Shown: in pieces, positions 50,533 to 59,850 of the stretch | How the letters are laid out: the number at the start of each line of letters is the position of its first letter | How positions within the stretch are numbered: the stretch's first letter is position 1 | Assembly (NCBI RefSeq): GCF_014489595.1 | Contig: NZ_CP060790.1 | Location: 4,340,001 to 4,404,000 of the forward strand | Source of the DNA: Paenacidovorax monticola | GTDB taxonomy: Bacteria; Pseudomonadota; Gammaproteobacteria; Burkholderiales; Burkholderiaceae_C | Reading direction: 5' to 3' | DNA length: 64,000 nucleotides | Program-made: the position numbers and the translations under genes | Notes under the pieces: model-generated | Told to the model about the DNA's origin: nothing | Seen by the model: the letters and a program-made list of their open reading frames with translations, nothing else | Database searches by the model: none

Positions 50533-51806
50533 ATGAAGATCTACCGCAGCGCGCTGTTGCGCTTTACCGAGGACGGCCAGGCTGTCTACGACGAGGACGG
50601 CCTGCTGGCCATCGCCCCCGATGCCAACGGCCGCCAGCGCGTGCAGGCCGCGGGCGCCTGGAGCGCGCTGAGCGCCCAGTACGCGGGCCATGCCGTCACG
50701 CACTGGCCGGGGCGCATCATCGCGCCGGGCTTCGTGGACCTGCACATCCACTACCCGCAGACCGATGTGATCGGCTCGCCCGCTGCCGGGTTGCTGCCCT
50801 GGCTTGAGAACTACACCTTCCCGCATGAAAAACGCTTTGTGGCGCCCGAGTACAGTGCGCAAGTAGCTCAGTTTTTCATAGCGGAACTGTTGCGCAACGG
50901 GGTGACCACGGCACTGGCGTTCGCCACCTCGCACCCCGCGTCGGTCGAGGCGCTGTTCGCCGAGGCGCAGCGCAACGGCATGCGCCTCATCACCGGCAAG
51001 GTGCTGCAGGACCGCCATTCGCCCGACGGCGTGCGCGACGAGACCGAGCAGAGCCTGATCGACACCGAGGCCCTGATTCGCCGCTGGCACGGCGTGGGGC
51101 GCCTGGGCTACGCGATCACGCCGCGCTTCGCGCCCACGAGCACCCCGAGCAGCTGCGCGGCGCGGGTGAACTGGCCGCGCGCTACCCCGAGGTGTGGATC
51201 CAGTCGCACGTGGCCGAGAACCTCGACGAGATCGCCTGGGCGCGCGAGCTGTTTCCCGCCTCGCGCAGCTATCTGAGCGTGTACGACGACTTTGGCCTCA
51301 TGCGCGAGCGCGCCGTGTACGCGCACTGCATCCACTTCGACGACGCCGACCGCGCCCTCATGCGCGAGCGCCGCACGGCCGCGGCCGTGAGCCCCACGAG
51401 CAACCTGTTCCTGGGCAGCGGCTTCTTCGACTACGCCAGCGCCGACGAGGCGGGCTTTGCCTATGGCCTCGCGAGCGACGTGGGCGGGGGCACGAGCTTC
51501 AGCCCCTTCCGCACCATGCTCGCGGCCTACTACGTGGGGCGCGAGGGCCAGACCAAGCGTGGCCTGTCGCTCTCGCCCGCGCAGCTCTGGTGGCAGCACA
51601 CGGCGGGTGCCGCGCAGGCCCTGGGCCTGGCCGGCGTGGTGGGCAACCTGCAGCCGGGGTGCGAGGGCGATTTCATCGTGCTCAACCCGCAGGCCACGCC
51701 GCTGCTGGCGCGCAAGACCGTCCAGGCGCGCAACCTGGACGAACTGCTGTTTGCCATGATCGTGCTCGGCGACGACCGGCTCATCGAGGAGACCGTGATC
51801 TCCTGA
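50533..51806 (+). CDS. guaD: Guanine deaminase (frameshifted)
   Basis: Guanine deaminase converts guanine to xanthine. The first frame carries APGFVDLHIHYPQTDVIGSPAAGLLPWLENYTFPHEKRF (HxH zinc motif) up to YAITPRFAPTSTP. The second carries AARYPEVWIQSHVAENLDEIAWARELFP, AHCIHFDDADRALMRER, SPTSNLFLGSGFF and SDVGGGTSFSPFRTM to the end. They meet at the C4 run 51143-51146; adding one base gives STPEQLRGAGELAARYPEVW and about 424 residues, normal for the family. The gene feeds xanthine to XdhAB. All zinc ligands are present in the repaired frame. Confidence 0.9.
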
Positions 51807-51835
51807 CGCCTAGAATGGGGCCGAGGAGTTAGTCA

Positions 51836-52408
51836 ATGAGCATCAAAAGCGACAAATGGATCCGCCGCATGGCCGAGCAGCACGGCATGATCGAGCCTTT
51901 CGAGCCCGGGCAGGTCCGGGAGGTCGAGGGCCGCAAGATCATCAGCTACGGCACCAGCAGCTACGGCTACGACATCCGCTGCGCGCCGGAATTCAAGGTT
52001 TTCACCAACATCCACAGCACGGTGGTGGACCCCAAGCACTTCGACGAGAAGAGCTTTGTCGATTTTCATGGCGACAGCTGCATCATCCCGCCCAACAGCT
52101 TCGCGCTGGCGCGCACGTTGGAGTACTTCCGCATTCCGCGCAACGTGCTCACGATCTGCCTGGGCAAGAGCACCTACGCGCGCTGCGGCATCATCGTGAA
52201 CGTCACGCCCTTCGAGCCCGAGTGGGAGGGCTACGTGACGCTGGAGTTCTCCAACACCACGCCGCTGCCCGCACGCATCTACGCGGGCGAGGGCTGCGCG
52301 CAGGTGCTGTTCTTTGAAAGCGACCCTGACGACGTCTGCGAGGTCTCGTACAAGGACCGTGGCGGCAAGTACCAGGGCCAGGTCGGCGTGACCCTGCCCA
52401 AGGCCTGA
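51836..52408 (+). CDS. dcd: dCTP deaminase
   Basis: This 190-residue enzyme deaminates dCTP to dUTP for thymidylate synthesis. It matches Dcd throughout: [134 protein letters not shown] with the catalytic Glu in the TLEFSN part. Length is the family's. It is a housekeeping gene 29 bases after guaD, behind GAGGAG, and converges on the diguanylate cyclase gene. Confidence 0.97.
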   Translation: MSIKSDKWIRRMAEQHGMIEPFEPGQVREVEGRKIISYGTSSYGYDIRCAPEFKVFTNIHSTVVDPKHFDEKSFVDFHGDSCIIPPNSFALARTLEYFRIPRNVLTICLGKSTYARCGIIVNVTPFEPEWEGYVTLEFSNTTPLPARIYAGEGCAQVLFFESDPDDVCEVSYKDRGGKYQGQVGVTLPKA

Positions 52409-52420
52409 TTTCCCAGGCCC

Positions 52421-54147
52421 TCAGGCCAGCGTGCGCGCCTGGTTGCGGCCCGCGGCCTTGGCGGCGTAGAGGGCCTCGTCGACGCGCCGGATGAGGGTGT
52501 CTGCACCTTCCGCGTCCGGGCGCAGGGTCGATACGCCCGCGCTCACGGTGATGGGGCCCACTTCGGGCTCGGGTTCGCTGGCGATGGTGTGCACCAGTTC
52601 GTCGGCGATGCGCTGTGCCATGGCCAGGTCGGTGTCGGGCAGCAGCACCAGGAACTCCTCTCCGCCCATGCGGGCCACCACGTCGGATTCGCGCAGGCGT
52701 GCGGTCAGGCGCCGGGCCAGGCTGCGCAGCACCTGGTCGCCCACGTCGTGGCCGTAGCGGTCGTTGATGCGCTTGAAATGGTCCGCATCCAGCGCAATGA
52801 GGCTGAGCGGGCGGCCCCCGCGCCGCGCCAGGGCCAGCGCGAACTGCATCTGGGCACCGAAGCCGCGCCGGTTCAGCAGGCCGGTCAGCGGGTCGCTGCG
52901 CGCTTGGCGGTCGAGTTCCTGGTTGGCCTCCTGCAGCTCCAGCGTGCGGCGGCGCACCTGGGCCTCCATCTCTTCGTTCATGCGCAGCAGGCGCTGCGTC
53001 ATGGAGATGAGCGATGACGACAGCCGGTAGACCTCTCGGTTGCTCGTGGCGAGCGGAATGGTGGCGCCGGGGCGGCCCGCCTCGACGGCGCTGGCGGCGC
53101 TCGCGAGCGCGTTCAGGTCCTCGCTGAGCCGGCGCGCGACGAACCAGGCCAGGCCCGCTGCCGCCAGTGCTACTGCCACGCCCAGACCCAGGGCCAGCGT
53201 GGCGGCGTCGCGGGCCTCGGCGAAGGCCGCCTGCACGGGCTGGCGCGCCACGATCTGCCAGCCCAGGTCGCTTGCGGCATTCTGGGGCTGCAGGCGGGTG
53301 ACGGCCGTGAGGTAGTTCTGGCCGTCCTTCCAGGCCACGACCGCCGAGGCGTGGTGGTGCGGGCTGTCGGCATCAGGGTGGAGGGCGGCCAGGGCAGTGT
53401 CTGGCCTTGGGCCCGAAAGGCCTCTAGCTGGCCGGCAGGCGCGTAGATGAGCTCGCCCTGGCGGTCGAACACGAAGAGGGCGATCTGCTGCTGCGCTGCG
53501 AAGGGCGAGAGCAGTCCTTCCACCGTCTCGCGCGCCCAATCCCAGCCGACGTGGATGCCAAGCACGCCCACGGTCTGCGGACCCACGCGGATGGGCGCCG
53601 CGAAGTCCATGAAGCGCAGCGGCTCGCCCGGCGGGCGCGCGGACAGCAGGTCCGACAGCAGCTTGGCGGGGTGCACATCGCCCACGTACAGATCCTGCAG
53701 GCCCGCCTGGAACCAGGGGCGCTCCTTCACGTCGTGGCCCCGCAGCAGGTTGCCGCTGGAGGCACGCACGATGCCCGCGGCGTCGGCCACTCCGATCCAG
53801 ACCTGGTGCGAGCGCAGGGCCTGGCTGCGCTGGAGGAGCGCAATCACCTCCGGAGCATCCAGGCCCCGGGCCCAGAGGTCGGGCGAGCCCGCCAGGACTT
53901 GCACCAGGCGGCTGTTGTCGAACAGCCCTGCGGCCAGCAAGTGCGCGGCATTGCCGGCCACGGCATGCAGTGACGTGCCCGCGTCGCGCTGGATGCGCTG
54001 CCTGAGAAGTTCGCCGAACGCGAGCGACAGCAACAGGGCCAGCACGGCGACGAGGGCGCCGAACACCAGCGCGATCTGCGCGCGCAGGCTCGGTCGGCGG
54101 AGGGGGCGGGCGGGCGGATCCAGAGGGGAGGCTGCGGGATCGGCCAT
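52421..54147 (-). CDS. Membrane sensor diguanylate cyclase (Cache-HAMP-GGDEF, frameshifted)
   Basis: The first frame starts MADPAASPLDPPARPLRRPSLRAQIALVFGALVAVLALLLSLAF (membrane segment about 27-46) and carries a periplasmic Cache sensor with SHQVWIGVADAAGIVRASSG and LRFMDFAAPIRVGPQTVGVLGIHVGW. The second frame carries the rest of the Cache domain, a second membrane segment (LALGLGVAVALAAAGLAWFVARRL), a HAMP-like linker and the cyclase domain with GGEEF near residue 494 and RESD five residues before it, a canonical RxxD inhibitory site. The frames meet at G3 53392-53394; one added base gives QGQTLPLAALHPDADSP and about 575 residues. Confidence 0.86.
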
Positions 54148-54152
54148 GCCTG

Positions 54153-55100
54153 TCACCTTGACTGGGAGGGGGCGCCGCGCAGGGCCAGTCGGGCGGCGGC
54201 CAGGTCCCAGCCGCCCCAGCCGCAGCACTTGAACAGCACCGGGCCGGGGCCGGGCCGCCATCGGCCGCGCTCCAGGTCGGCCAGCGTGGGCAGGGCGGCC
54301 ACGTCCATCCCGGCCTGGATCAGATCCCCCGCCTCGTGCACGGCGTCCGTGGTGTCCACCACCACCTGGCCGGTGCGCGCCAGGTCGCGGCACAGCCCGG
54401 CGTCCAGCTCCGCCATGCGGGGGGTGAATGCGCCCACGGCGGCAATGAAGGCGTCTGCGCGCGGCGCAGCACGCAGCACCACGGCGTTGGCGGGGGTGCA
54501 TGTCACGATGAGCGGGCATTCGGCCGCGGCGCTGTCGGCGTCGGCCACGGCGCGGGCTGGCACGCCCAGGTCGCGGGCCGCCTGCGCGAGCGCCTCGGCG
54601 CTGGCCTGGCTGCGCGAGGCGACGAAGACCTCGGTCACGTCCAGCCCGGCCACGAAGGCCTGCAGGTGCGCCAGGCCCTGCGTGCCCGCGCCGATGACCA
54701 GCAGCGGGCCGCGGCGCGTGGGGGCCAGCCGCTGCGCTGCGAGCAGCGACACGGCGGCCGTGCGCCGCGCCGTGATGGTGGGGCCGTCGAGGATCAGGCG
54801 TCGCTCGCCGGTGGCGACGTCGAACACCACCACGTCGCCCTGGATGGAGGCGCGCCCCGTGCCCGCGTTGGCGGGCGTGAGGGTGATGAGCTTGGTCATA
54901 GCCACCCGGGCGTCGCAGGCGGGCATGGCGAACAGGCTGGCATCGCCGGCCATCGGCATCACGATGCGGGCGGGTACCAGCACCGAGTCGTCGCGCAGCA
55001 GTGCGGCGATCTCGTCGGCCAGGGCGCGCCAGGGCAGCAGGGCGGCCGTCGCTTCGGCATTCAGGGAGTCGGGCGAGGGACTGTGCGGGGGCTGCGTCAT
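54153..55100 (-). CDS. Ornithine cyclodeaminase-family protein (probable delta1-pyrroline-2-carboxylate reductase)
   Basis: This 315-residue protein belongs to the ornithine cyclodeaminase/mu-crystallin family. The NAD(P)-binding motif is LLVIGAGTQGLAHLQAFVAGL near residue 125, after GPTITARRTAAVSLLAAQRLAP, and the C-terminal part has VVVDTTDAVHEAGDLIQAG. The ornithine-cyclodeaminase-specific residues are not evident, and the form is closer to bacterial pyrroline/piperideine-2-carboxylate reductases such as LhpI. It begins at the ATG at 55100 and its stop is five bases before the cyclase start, so the two share an operon. Substrate is uncertain. Confidence 0.8.
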   Translation of the reverse strand: MTQPPHSPSPDSLNAEATAALLPWRALADEIAALLRDDSVLVPARIVMPMAGDASLFAMPACDARVAMTKLITLTPANAGTGRASIQGDVVVFDVATGERRLILDGPTITARRTAAVSLLAAQRLAPTRRGPLLVIGAGTQGLAHLQAFVAGLDVTEVFVASRSQASAEALAQAARDLGVPARAVADADSAAAECPLIVTCTPANAVVLRAAPRADAFIAAVGAFTPRMAELDAGLCRDLARTGQVVVDTTDAVHEAGDLIQAGMDVAALPTLADLERGRWRPGPGPVLFKCCGWGGWDLAAARLALRGAPSQSR

Positions 55101-55233
55101 GCGGCCGACTGTACACAGCATGCGCGCCTTTGCGTAGGGGGCTGCCAGGCAACAAATGGAAGCGTGGCCCGGGCGGTGCCAGCGTAATATGGCGTCCGCG
55201 CACCCGCCGTGTGGGTGGCTCAGGAGCAAGACG

Positions 55234-56118
55234 ATGAGATGGGAAGGTAACCGTGAATCCGACAACGTGGAGGATCGGCGGGACAGCGATGGCGGAGGCG
55301 GCGGCATGCCCGTGTTTGGCGGGCGCAGCATCGGAATTGGCACCATCGTGATCGCGCTGCTCGGCGGCTGGGTGCTCGGGATCAACCCCCTGACCATCCT
55401 GGGCCTGCTCAGCGGCGGAGGCGGCCCCGTGCAGGTGCAGCAGCAACAGGCGCCCGCGCACCGCCCGCCTGCGGACGACCGCCTGGCGAAGTTCGTCTCC
55501 ACCGTGCTGGCCGATACCGAGGATGTCTGGACCGACGTGTTCCGCCAGGGCGGCGGCAACTACCAGCAGCCGCGCCTGGTGCTGTTCCGTGGCGCCACGC
55601 CCACGGCCTGCGGCACGGGCCAGGCGGCCATGGGGCCGTTCTACTGCCCGGCCGACCGCAAGGTCTACATCGACCTGGGCTTCTATGAGACCCTCAAGAA
55701 CCGCCTGGGCGCGCCCGGCGACTTCGCCCAGGCCTACGTGATCGCGCACGAGGTGGGCCACCATGTGCAGAACCTGCTGGGCATCAGCAGCAAGGTGGAC
55801 CAGATGCGCGGCCGCGTGAGCCAGGTTGAGTACAACCGGCTCTCGGTGCGCCTGGAACTGCAGGCCGACTGCCTGGCCGGCGTCTGGGCCCACCATGCGC
55901 AGAACGCGCGGCAGATTCTCGAGCAGGGCGATGTCGAGGAGGCCATGAACGCCGCGGCCAAGATCGGCGACGATGCACTGCAGCGCGCGGGCGGCGGCGC
56001 CGTGGTGCCCGACAGCTTCACCCACGGCACCAGCGCGCAGCGCCAGCGCTGGTTCCACACCGGCCTGCAAACGGGCAGCGTGAAGGCCTGCGATACCTTC
56101 TCGTCCAACGCTGTCTGA
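55234..56118 (+). CDS. YpfJ-type neutral zinc metallopeptidase
   Basis: This 294-residue protein matches the YpfJ/KPN_02809 family: MRWEGNRESDNVEDRRDSDG at the N terminus, one membrane segment at about 32-50 (GIGTIVIALLGGWVLG), and a peptidase-like domain with GPFYCPADRKVYIDLGFYETLKNRLGAPGDFAQAYVIAHEVGHHVQNLLG containing the HExxH zinc motif. The end AQRQRWFHTGLQTGSVKACDTF is also typical. The natural substrate of the family is not known. Start at 55234 follows CAGGAG. Confidence 0.93.
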   Translation: MRWEGNRESDNVEDRRDSDGGGGGMPVFGGRSIGIGTIVIALLGGWVLGINPLTILGLLSGGGGPVQVQQQQAPAHRPPADDRLAKFVSTVLADTEDVWTDVFRQGGGNYQQPRLVLFRGATPTACGTGQAAMGPFYCPADRKVYIDLGFYETLKNRLGAPGDFAQAYVIAHEVGHHVQNLLGISSKVDQMRGRVSQVEYNRLSVRLELQADCLAGVWAHHAQNARQILEQGDVEEAMNAAAKIGDDALQRAGGGAVVPDSFTHGTSAQRQRWFHTGLQTGSVKACDTFSSNAV

Positions 56119-56171
56119 GCGTCAGCGTCCGCCAGCATTGCGCGGTGCGCTATTGAAAACATAGTGATTGC

Positions 56172-56194
56172 GCCGGGGCGCAGGACGCCCCGGC
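56172..56194. repeat. GC hairpin between ypfJ and the helicase gene
   Basis: GCCGGGGCG (56172-56180) and CGCCCCGGC (56186-56194) form a perfect 9-base stem with a CAGGA loop, 54 bases after the ypfJ stop. It lacks a T tract, so its role as a terminator is uncertain. Confidence 0.45.
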
Positions 56195-56252
56195 ACGCTT
56201 GCACCCACGGAAAAACCGGCTTTTGGCCCACAGTGCGACAATAGAGGGCTCC

Positions 56253-57713
56253 ATGACAAGCTCTTTCTCCAATTTATCGCTGGCCGAGCCGCTGGCGCGC
56301 GCCGTGGCCGAGATGGGCTACGAGTCGATGACCCCCATCCAGGCACAGGCCATTCCGGTCGTGCTGACCGGCAAGGACGTGATGGGCGCGGCGCAGACCG
56401 GCACGGGCAAGACGGCGGCGTTCTCGCTGCCGCTGCTGCAGCGCCTGCTCAAGCACGAGAACAGCTCCACCTCGCCCGCGCGCCATCCCGTGCGCGCCCT
56501 GGTGCTGCTGCCCACGCGCGAGCTGGCCGACCAGGTTGCCCAGCAGATCGCGCTGTACGCCAAATACACCAAGCTGCGCAGCACCGTGGTGTTCGGCGGC
56601 ATGGACATGAAGCCCCAGACGCTGGAGCTCAAGAAGGGCGTGGAGGTGCTCGTGGCCACGCCGGGGCGCCTGCTGGACCATATCGAGGCCAAGAACGCGG
56701 TGCTGAACCAGGTCGAGTACGTGGTGCTGGACGAGGCCGACCGCATGCTCGACATCGGCTTCCTGCCCGACCTGCAGCGCATCCTGTCATACCTGCCCAA
56801 GAGCCGCACCACGCTGCTGTTCTCGGCCACGTTCTCGCCCGAGATCAAGCGCCTGGCCGGCAGCTACCTTCAGGACCCGATCACCATCGAGGTCGCGCGC
56901 CCCAACGAGACCGCCTCGACGGTGGAGCAGCGCTTCTACAGCGCCAGCGACGACGACAAGCGCCGTGCCATCCGCAAGGTGCTCAAGGACCGTGAGATCC
57001 GCCAGGCCTTCGTTTTCGTGAACAGCAAGCTTGGCTGTGCGCGCCTGGCGCGTTCGCTCGAGCGCGACGGCCTGCGCACGGCGGCGCTGCACGGCGACAA
57101 GAGCCAGGACGAGCGCCTCAAGGCGCTGGACGCCTTCAAGCAGGGCAACGTGGACCTGCTGGTCTGCACCGACGTGGCCGCGCGCGGCCTGGACATCAAG
57201 GATGTGCCGGCGGTGTTCAACTACGACGTGCCCTTCAATGCCGAGGACTACGTGCACCGCATCGGCCGCACGGGCCGGGCGGGCGCCACGGGCCTGGCCG
57301 TGACACTGGTGTCGGGCAGCGATGCGCGCCTCGTGGCCGACATCGAAAAGCTCATCAAGAAGAAGATCGAGATCGAGGCCATCGAGCTCGACGACGAGCG
57401 CCCGCGCGGCCGCTTCAACGAAGGCCGCCGCGCATGGCAGGACGAAGACGGCGAGGCGCGCCGTGGCGCGGACCGCGACCGTGGCCGCTCCTCGCTGTCC
57501 GGGCATGGCGGCGCACCGCGCTCCTTCCGCCCGGCCCCAGCGCCGCGCGACCCGTTCTTCGACCAGCCCTACGAGGCCTCGGCAGCCGGGGCCGCAGCCC
57601 CCGCCTGGGAAGCCGCAGCGCGCCCCTCGGCCGGCCGCGGCATCTCGGCCAACATCAAGCCCAAGCGCAAGGTGGCCGCGCTTTTCAAGGCACCCGAGCC
57701 CACGGTGCAGTAA
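56253..57713 (+). CDS. rhlE: DEAD-box ATP-dependent RNA helicase (RhlE type)
   Basis: This 486-residue helicase has the Q motif (GYESMTPIQAQAIP), Walker A AQTGTGKT, PTRELADQ, TPGR, VLDEADRMLD, SATF, the helicase C domain with ARGLDIKDVPAVFNYDVP and HRIGRTGRAG, and a basic, low-complexity C-terminal tail from about residue 385 (RPRGRFNEGRRAW, RGADRDRGRSS) ending in NIKPKRKVAALF. The tail is typical of RhlE-type proteins that unwind structured RNA or ribosomal precursors. Start at the ATG at 56253. It converges with nosL' with only five bases between stops. Confidence 0.93.
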   Translation: MTSSFSNLSLAEPLARAVAEMGYESMTPIQAQAIPVVLTGKDVMGAAQTGTGKTAAFSLPLLQRLLKHENSSTSPARHPVRALVLLPTRELADQVAQQIALYAKYTKLRSTVVFGGMDMKPQTLELKKGVEVLVATPGRLLDHIEAKNAVLNQVEYVVLDEADRMLDIGFLPDLQRILSYLPKSRTTLLFSATFSPEIKRLAGSYLQDPITIEVARPNETASTVEQRFYSASDDDKRRAIRKVLKDREIRQAFVFVNSKLGCARLARSLERDGLRTAALHGDKSQDERLKALDAFKQGNVDLLVCTDVAARGLDIKDVPAVFNYDVPFNAEDYVHRIGRTGRAGATGLAVTLVSGSDARLVADIEKLIKKKIEIEAIELDDERPRGRFNEGRRAWQDEDGEARRGADRDRGRSSLSGHGGAPRSFRPAPAPRDPFFDQPYEASAAGAAAPAWEAAARPSAGRGISANIKPKRKVAALFKAPEPTVQ

Positions 57714-57718
57714 CCGTC

Positions 57719-58357
57719 CTAGAGCCTGGCCACCGCATGCCGGTGTCCTGGCCCCGCCAGGGCCGCGACCAGCGCGGCATCGATTTCCGTGAATTCCAGC
57801 ACACGCCCGCCGCGCGCGTCCGCGAAGCGCCGGGCGCTTTCGCGCGTGGCAAAGGCAGGCAGATTGCCCGCACGCATCGGCCCGAGTGCCGAAGAGCCGT
57901 GAACGTAGGCGGCCTTGTGCGCCTCGATCCACTGGCCTGAGCCGGCGTCGGTCACATAGCGGGCCGTGATGTCTGCGGCGCTGCGCCCCCGTGTGTAGTC
58001 GGGCACTCGCTCCAGGTAGCGCAGCAAGCTCAGCGGCGAGTCGAAGAACTGCGCGTCACCGTTCGTGAAGATCACCTGCGCGGCCCAGCCGGGCGACCGC
58101 GCGGGGTACATGCCGCACACGGGGCAGCGCGCATCGGTCGGTACGGGGCGTGCCGCCGTGGGCGGTTGGCCCGAGGCCGGGTCGTAGGGCGTCGGCGGCG
58201 CGACGATGCACACGTCCTCCTCGAGCGGCGCCGCGGCTGCCGGGCGCTGCCGCCACCAGCCAGTCAGGCCCGCGAGGCCCGCCAGCGCGAGCGCCGCGCA
58301 GGCATGGCGACGCTGCAGGGAGGGGCGCACGGGGTCCATGGGCATGTGCTGGCTCAC
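57719..58357 (-). CDS. NosL-like copper chaperone, second paralogue
   Basis: This 212-residue protein has an N-terminal hydrophobic segment (residues about 18-33) without a lipobox, then a NosL domain with CPVCGM at residues 78-83, PGWAAQVIFTNGDAQFFDSPLSLLRYL, and the second half with SGQWIEAHKAAYVHGSSALGPMRAGNLPAFATRESARRFADARGG. NosL proteins carry copper(I) to nitrous oxide reductase. The start overlaps the first nosL gene by four bases. It differs from its neighbour by keeping the CxxCGM motif and by its longer Pro-rich linker. It may serve as a distinct copper donor or an ancillary nos factor. Confidence 0.84.
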   Translation of the reverse strand: MSQHMPMDPVRPSLQRRHACAALALAGLAGLTGWWRQRPAAAAPLEEDVCIVAPPTPYDPASGQPPTAARPVPTDARCPVCGMYPARSPGWAAQVIFTNGDAQFFDSPLSLLRYLERVPDYTRGRSAADITARYVTDAGSGQWIEAHKAAYVHGSSALGPMRAGNLPAFATRESARRFADARGGRVLEFTEIDAALVAALAGPGHRHAVARL

Positions 58358-58932
58358 ATGCGTGTGTCGTGCAGCGCGCCGCCGCTGAGGTCGGCCATCT
58401 CGGGCGTGATCTCGGCGAAGTGCAGCACTCGCCCGCCGTGCTCGGCGGCGAACTTCGCGGCGGCCTCCTGGGTGGCGAAGCTCGCGAGCGTGGGGCCCAT
58501 GGAGCCGTGGCGCCGGCTACCGCTCACGTAGAGGGCTGTTCGCGCGTTGATCCAGTGGCCGCGCGGCACGTCCCAGTCGGCCAGGCCCATGTCCTGCACA
58601 TAGGCGGCAGCCACGGCGCGCACCTGCTCGCCGGCGAGCAGGGCGCTGAACAGCTCCACCGTGTCGCAGAAGAACACGGGCTGCGCTTGGCCGGCGTAGT
58701 GGATCTGGGCCTTGGGGCCGGGGTAGTCGGCGAGCAGCATGCCGTCCAGCTCGCAGCTCGTGGCGCGATCGAAATCGGCGGGCGCGGCGGCATGGGCGCT
58801 GTCGGCGCCGGTGCGGTCCGAGCAGCCCGCGAGGCCGGCCAGGCCCATGCCCAGCGGGGCCGCGAGCGCCCAGCCGAGCAGGCGGCGGCGGGTATGGCGC
58901 GCGCAGGCGCAGCGGTAGGTCGGGGTCGTCAT
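58354..58932 (-). CDS. nosL: Nitrous oxide reductase copper chaperone NosL (lipoprotein)
   Basis: This 192-residue protein has a lipobox (GLAGLAGC, Cys37), then the NosL domain: SCELDGMLLADYPGPKAQIHYAGQAQPVFFCDTVELFSALLAG, MGLADWDVPRGHWINARTALYVSGSRRHGSMGPTLASFATQEAAAKFAAEHGGRVL. The metal-binding stretch reads CxxDGM. It lies between nosY and a second NosL gene, each joined by ATGA four-base overlaps, so all three are co-translated. Role: copper delivery to periplasmic NosZ. Confidence 0.92.
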   Translation of the reverse strand: MTTPTYRCACARHTRRRLLGWALAAPLGMGLAGLAGCSDRTGADSAHAAAPADFDRATSCELDGMLLADYPGPKAQIHYAGQAQPVFFCDTVELFSALLAGEQVRAVAAAYVQDMGLADWDVPRGHWINARTALYVSGSRRHGSMGPTLASFATQEAAAKFAAEHGGRVLHFAEITPEMADLSGGALHDTRM

Positions 58933-59750
58933 GGCTTGTGGAACCTCCAGCCCGCGAGGCACAGCGGCAGCACGACCCAGCCGAGCATGACCGCGCCCAG
59001 CAGCCAGGGGCTGGCCAGGGGCGCGGGCACGACGCTGGCCAGGCCGTAGAGCGTGCGCACGTCGTCGAGCGAAAACACGTTGAGGATGCGGAACGCGTCC
59101 GCAGGGTTGAGCAGCAGCAGCCAGGCCAGTGCCTCGCCGCCATGGGAGCCGCCCGTGGCCACGAGGGTGCCGAGCAGCAGCAGGTCGAACACGAGCACAA
59201 AGAAAAACCAGGTGGCGATGGCCAGGCCCGAGGCGCGGGTGCGGTCGCGCGCGAGCACCGACATGAACACCGCGAGGCTCAGGAAGGCAAGCCCCAGCAG
59301 GACCGAACTCAGCATGAAGCCGCCGAAGTGCCACAGGGCCGCGCCCTGGAACTGCCGCACGAGCAGCGCGGCCACGAGCGCGAAGCCCGCGAGCGTGGAC
59401 AGCGCGAGCGCCGCCGCGAGGCCCAGGTACTTGCCCAGCAGCAATTCCCAGCGCGTGATGGGCAGCGACAGCAGCAGGTCCAGCGAGCCGCGCTCGTGCT
59501 CGCCCACGATGGCGTCGAAGCCCAGCAGCAGCGCGATGAGCGGGATCAGGTAGATCACGAGGCTCACGAGGCTGGCGATCGTGAATTCGGTCGAGCGCAG
59601 GCCCACGGTGCCTTGCTGCGCACCGCCGAAGTAGGCGATGGCGAGCGAGAACGCCGTGAACACCAGTGCCACGGCGAGCACCCAGCGGTTGCGCATGCGG
59701 TCGCGGAATTCCTTGGCGGCGATGGCGAGGATCTGGCGGATTTCCATCAT
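58929..59750 (-). CDS. nosY: Nitrous oxide reductase maturation ABC permease NosY
   Basis: This 273-residue membrane protein with six hydrophobic segments begins MMEIRQILAIAAKEFRDRMRNRWVLAVALVFTAFSLAIAYFGGAQQGTVGLR, typical of NosY, and contains GFDAIVGEHERGSLDLLLSLPITRWELLLGKYLG. With NosF and NosD it forms the complex that supplies sulfur for the CuZ centre of NosZ. It lies 100 bases after nosF, an unusual gap for this operon, filled by a REP-like element, and overlaps nosL by four bases. Confidence 0.94.
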   Translation of the reverse strand: MMEIRQILAIAAKEFRDRMRNRWVLAVALVFTAFSLAIAYFGGAQQGTVGLRSTEFTIASLVSLVIYLIPLIALLLGFDAIVGEHERGSLDLLLSLPITRWELLLGKYLGLAAALALSTLAGFALVAALLVRQFQGAALWHFGGFMLSSVLLGLAFLSLAVFMSVLARDRTRASGLAIATWFFFVLVFDLLLLGTLVATGGSHGGEALAWLLLLNPADAFRILNVFSLDDVRTLYGLASVVPAPLASPWLLGAVMLGWVVLPLCLAGWRFHKP

Positions 59751-59850
59751 GGAGCGTGTCCTTTTTCATCGCCGGGCCGCCCCAAGATGAAAAGCGGCCC
59801 CCCAGGGGGGCAGCAACTGCACGAAGTGAGGAGCGTGGGGGTCATCTTTT
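59751..59850. repeat. REP-like element in the nosF-nosY gap
   Basis: The 100-base spacer carries CGCCGGGCCGCCCC (59770-59783), whose reverse complement occurs at 38305-38318 between the nucleoside permeases, and the palindromic GGCCCCCCAGGGGGG stretch (59797-59810). GAGCGTG occurs on both sides (about 59753 and 59831), each followed by a CTTTTTCA stretch, like a short flanking repeat. Otherwise compact nos genes make an inserted repetitive element the best explanation. Confidence 0.5.
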
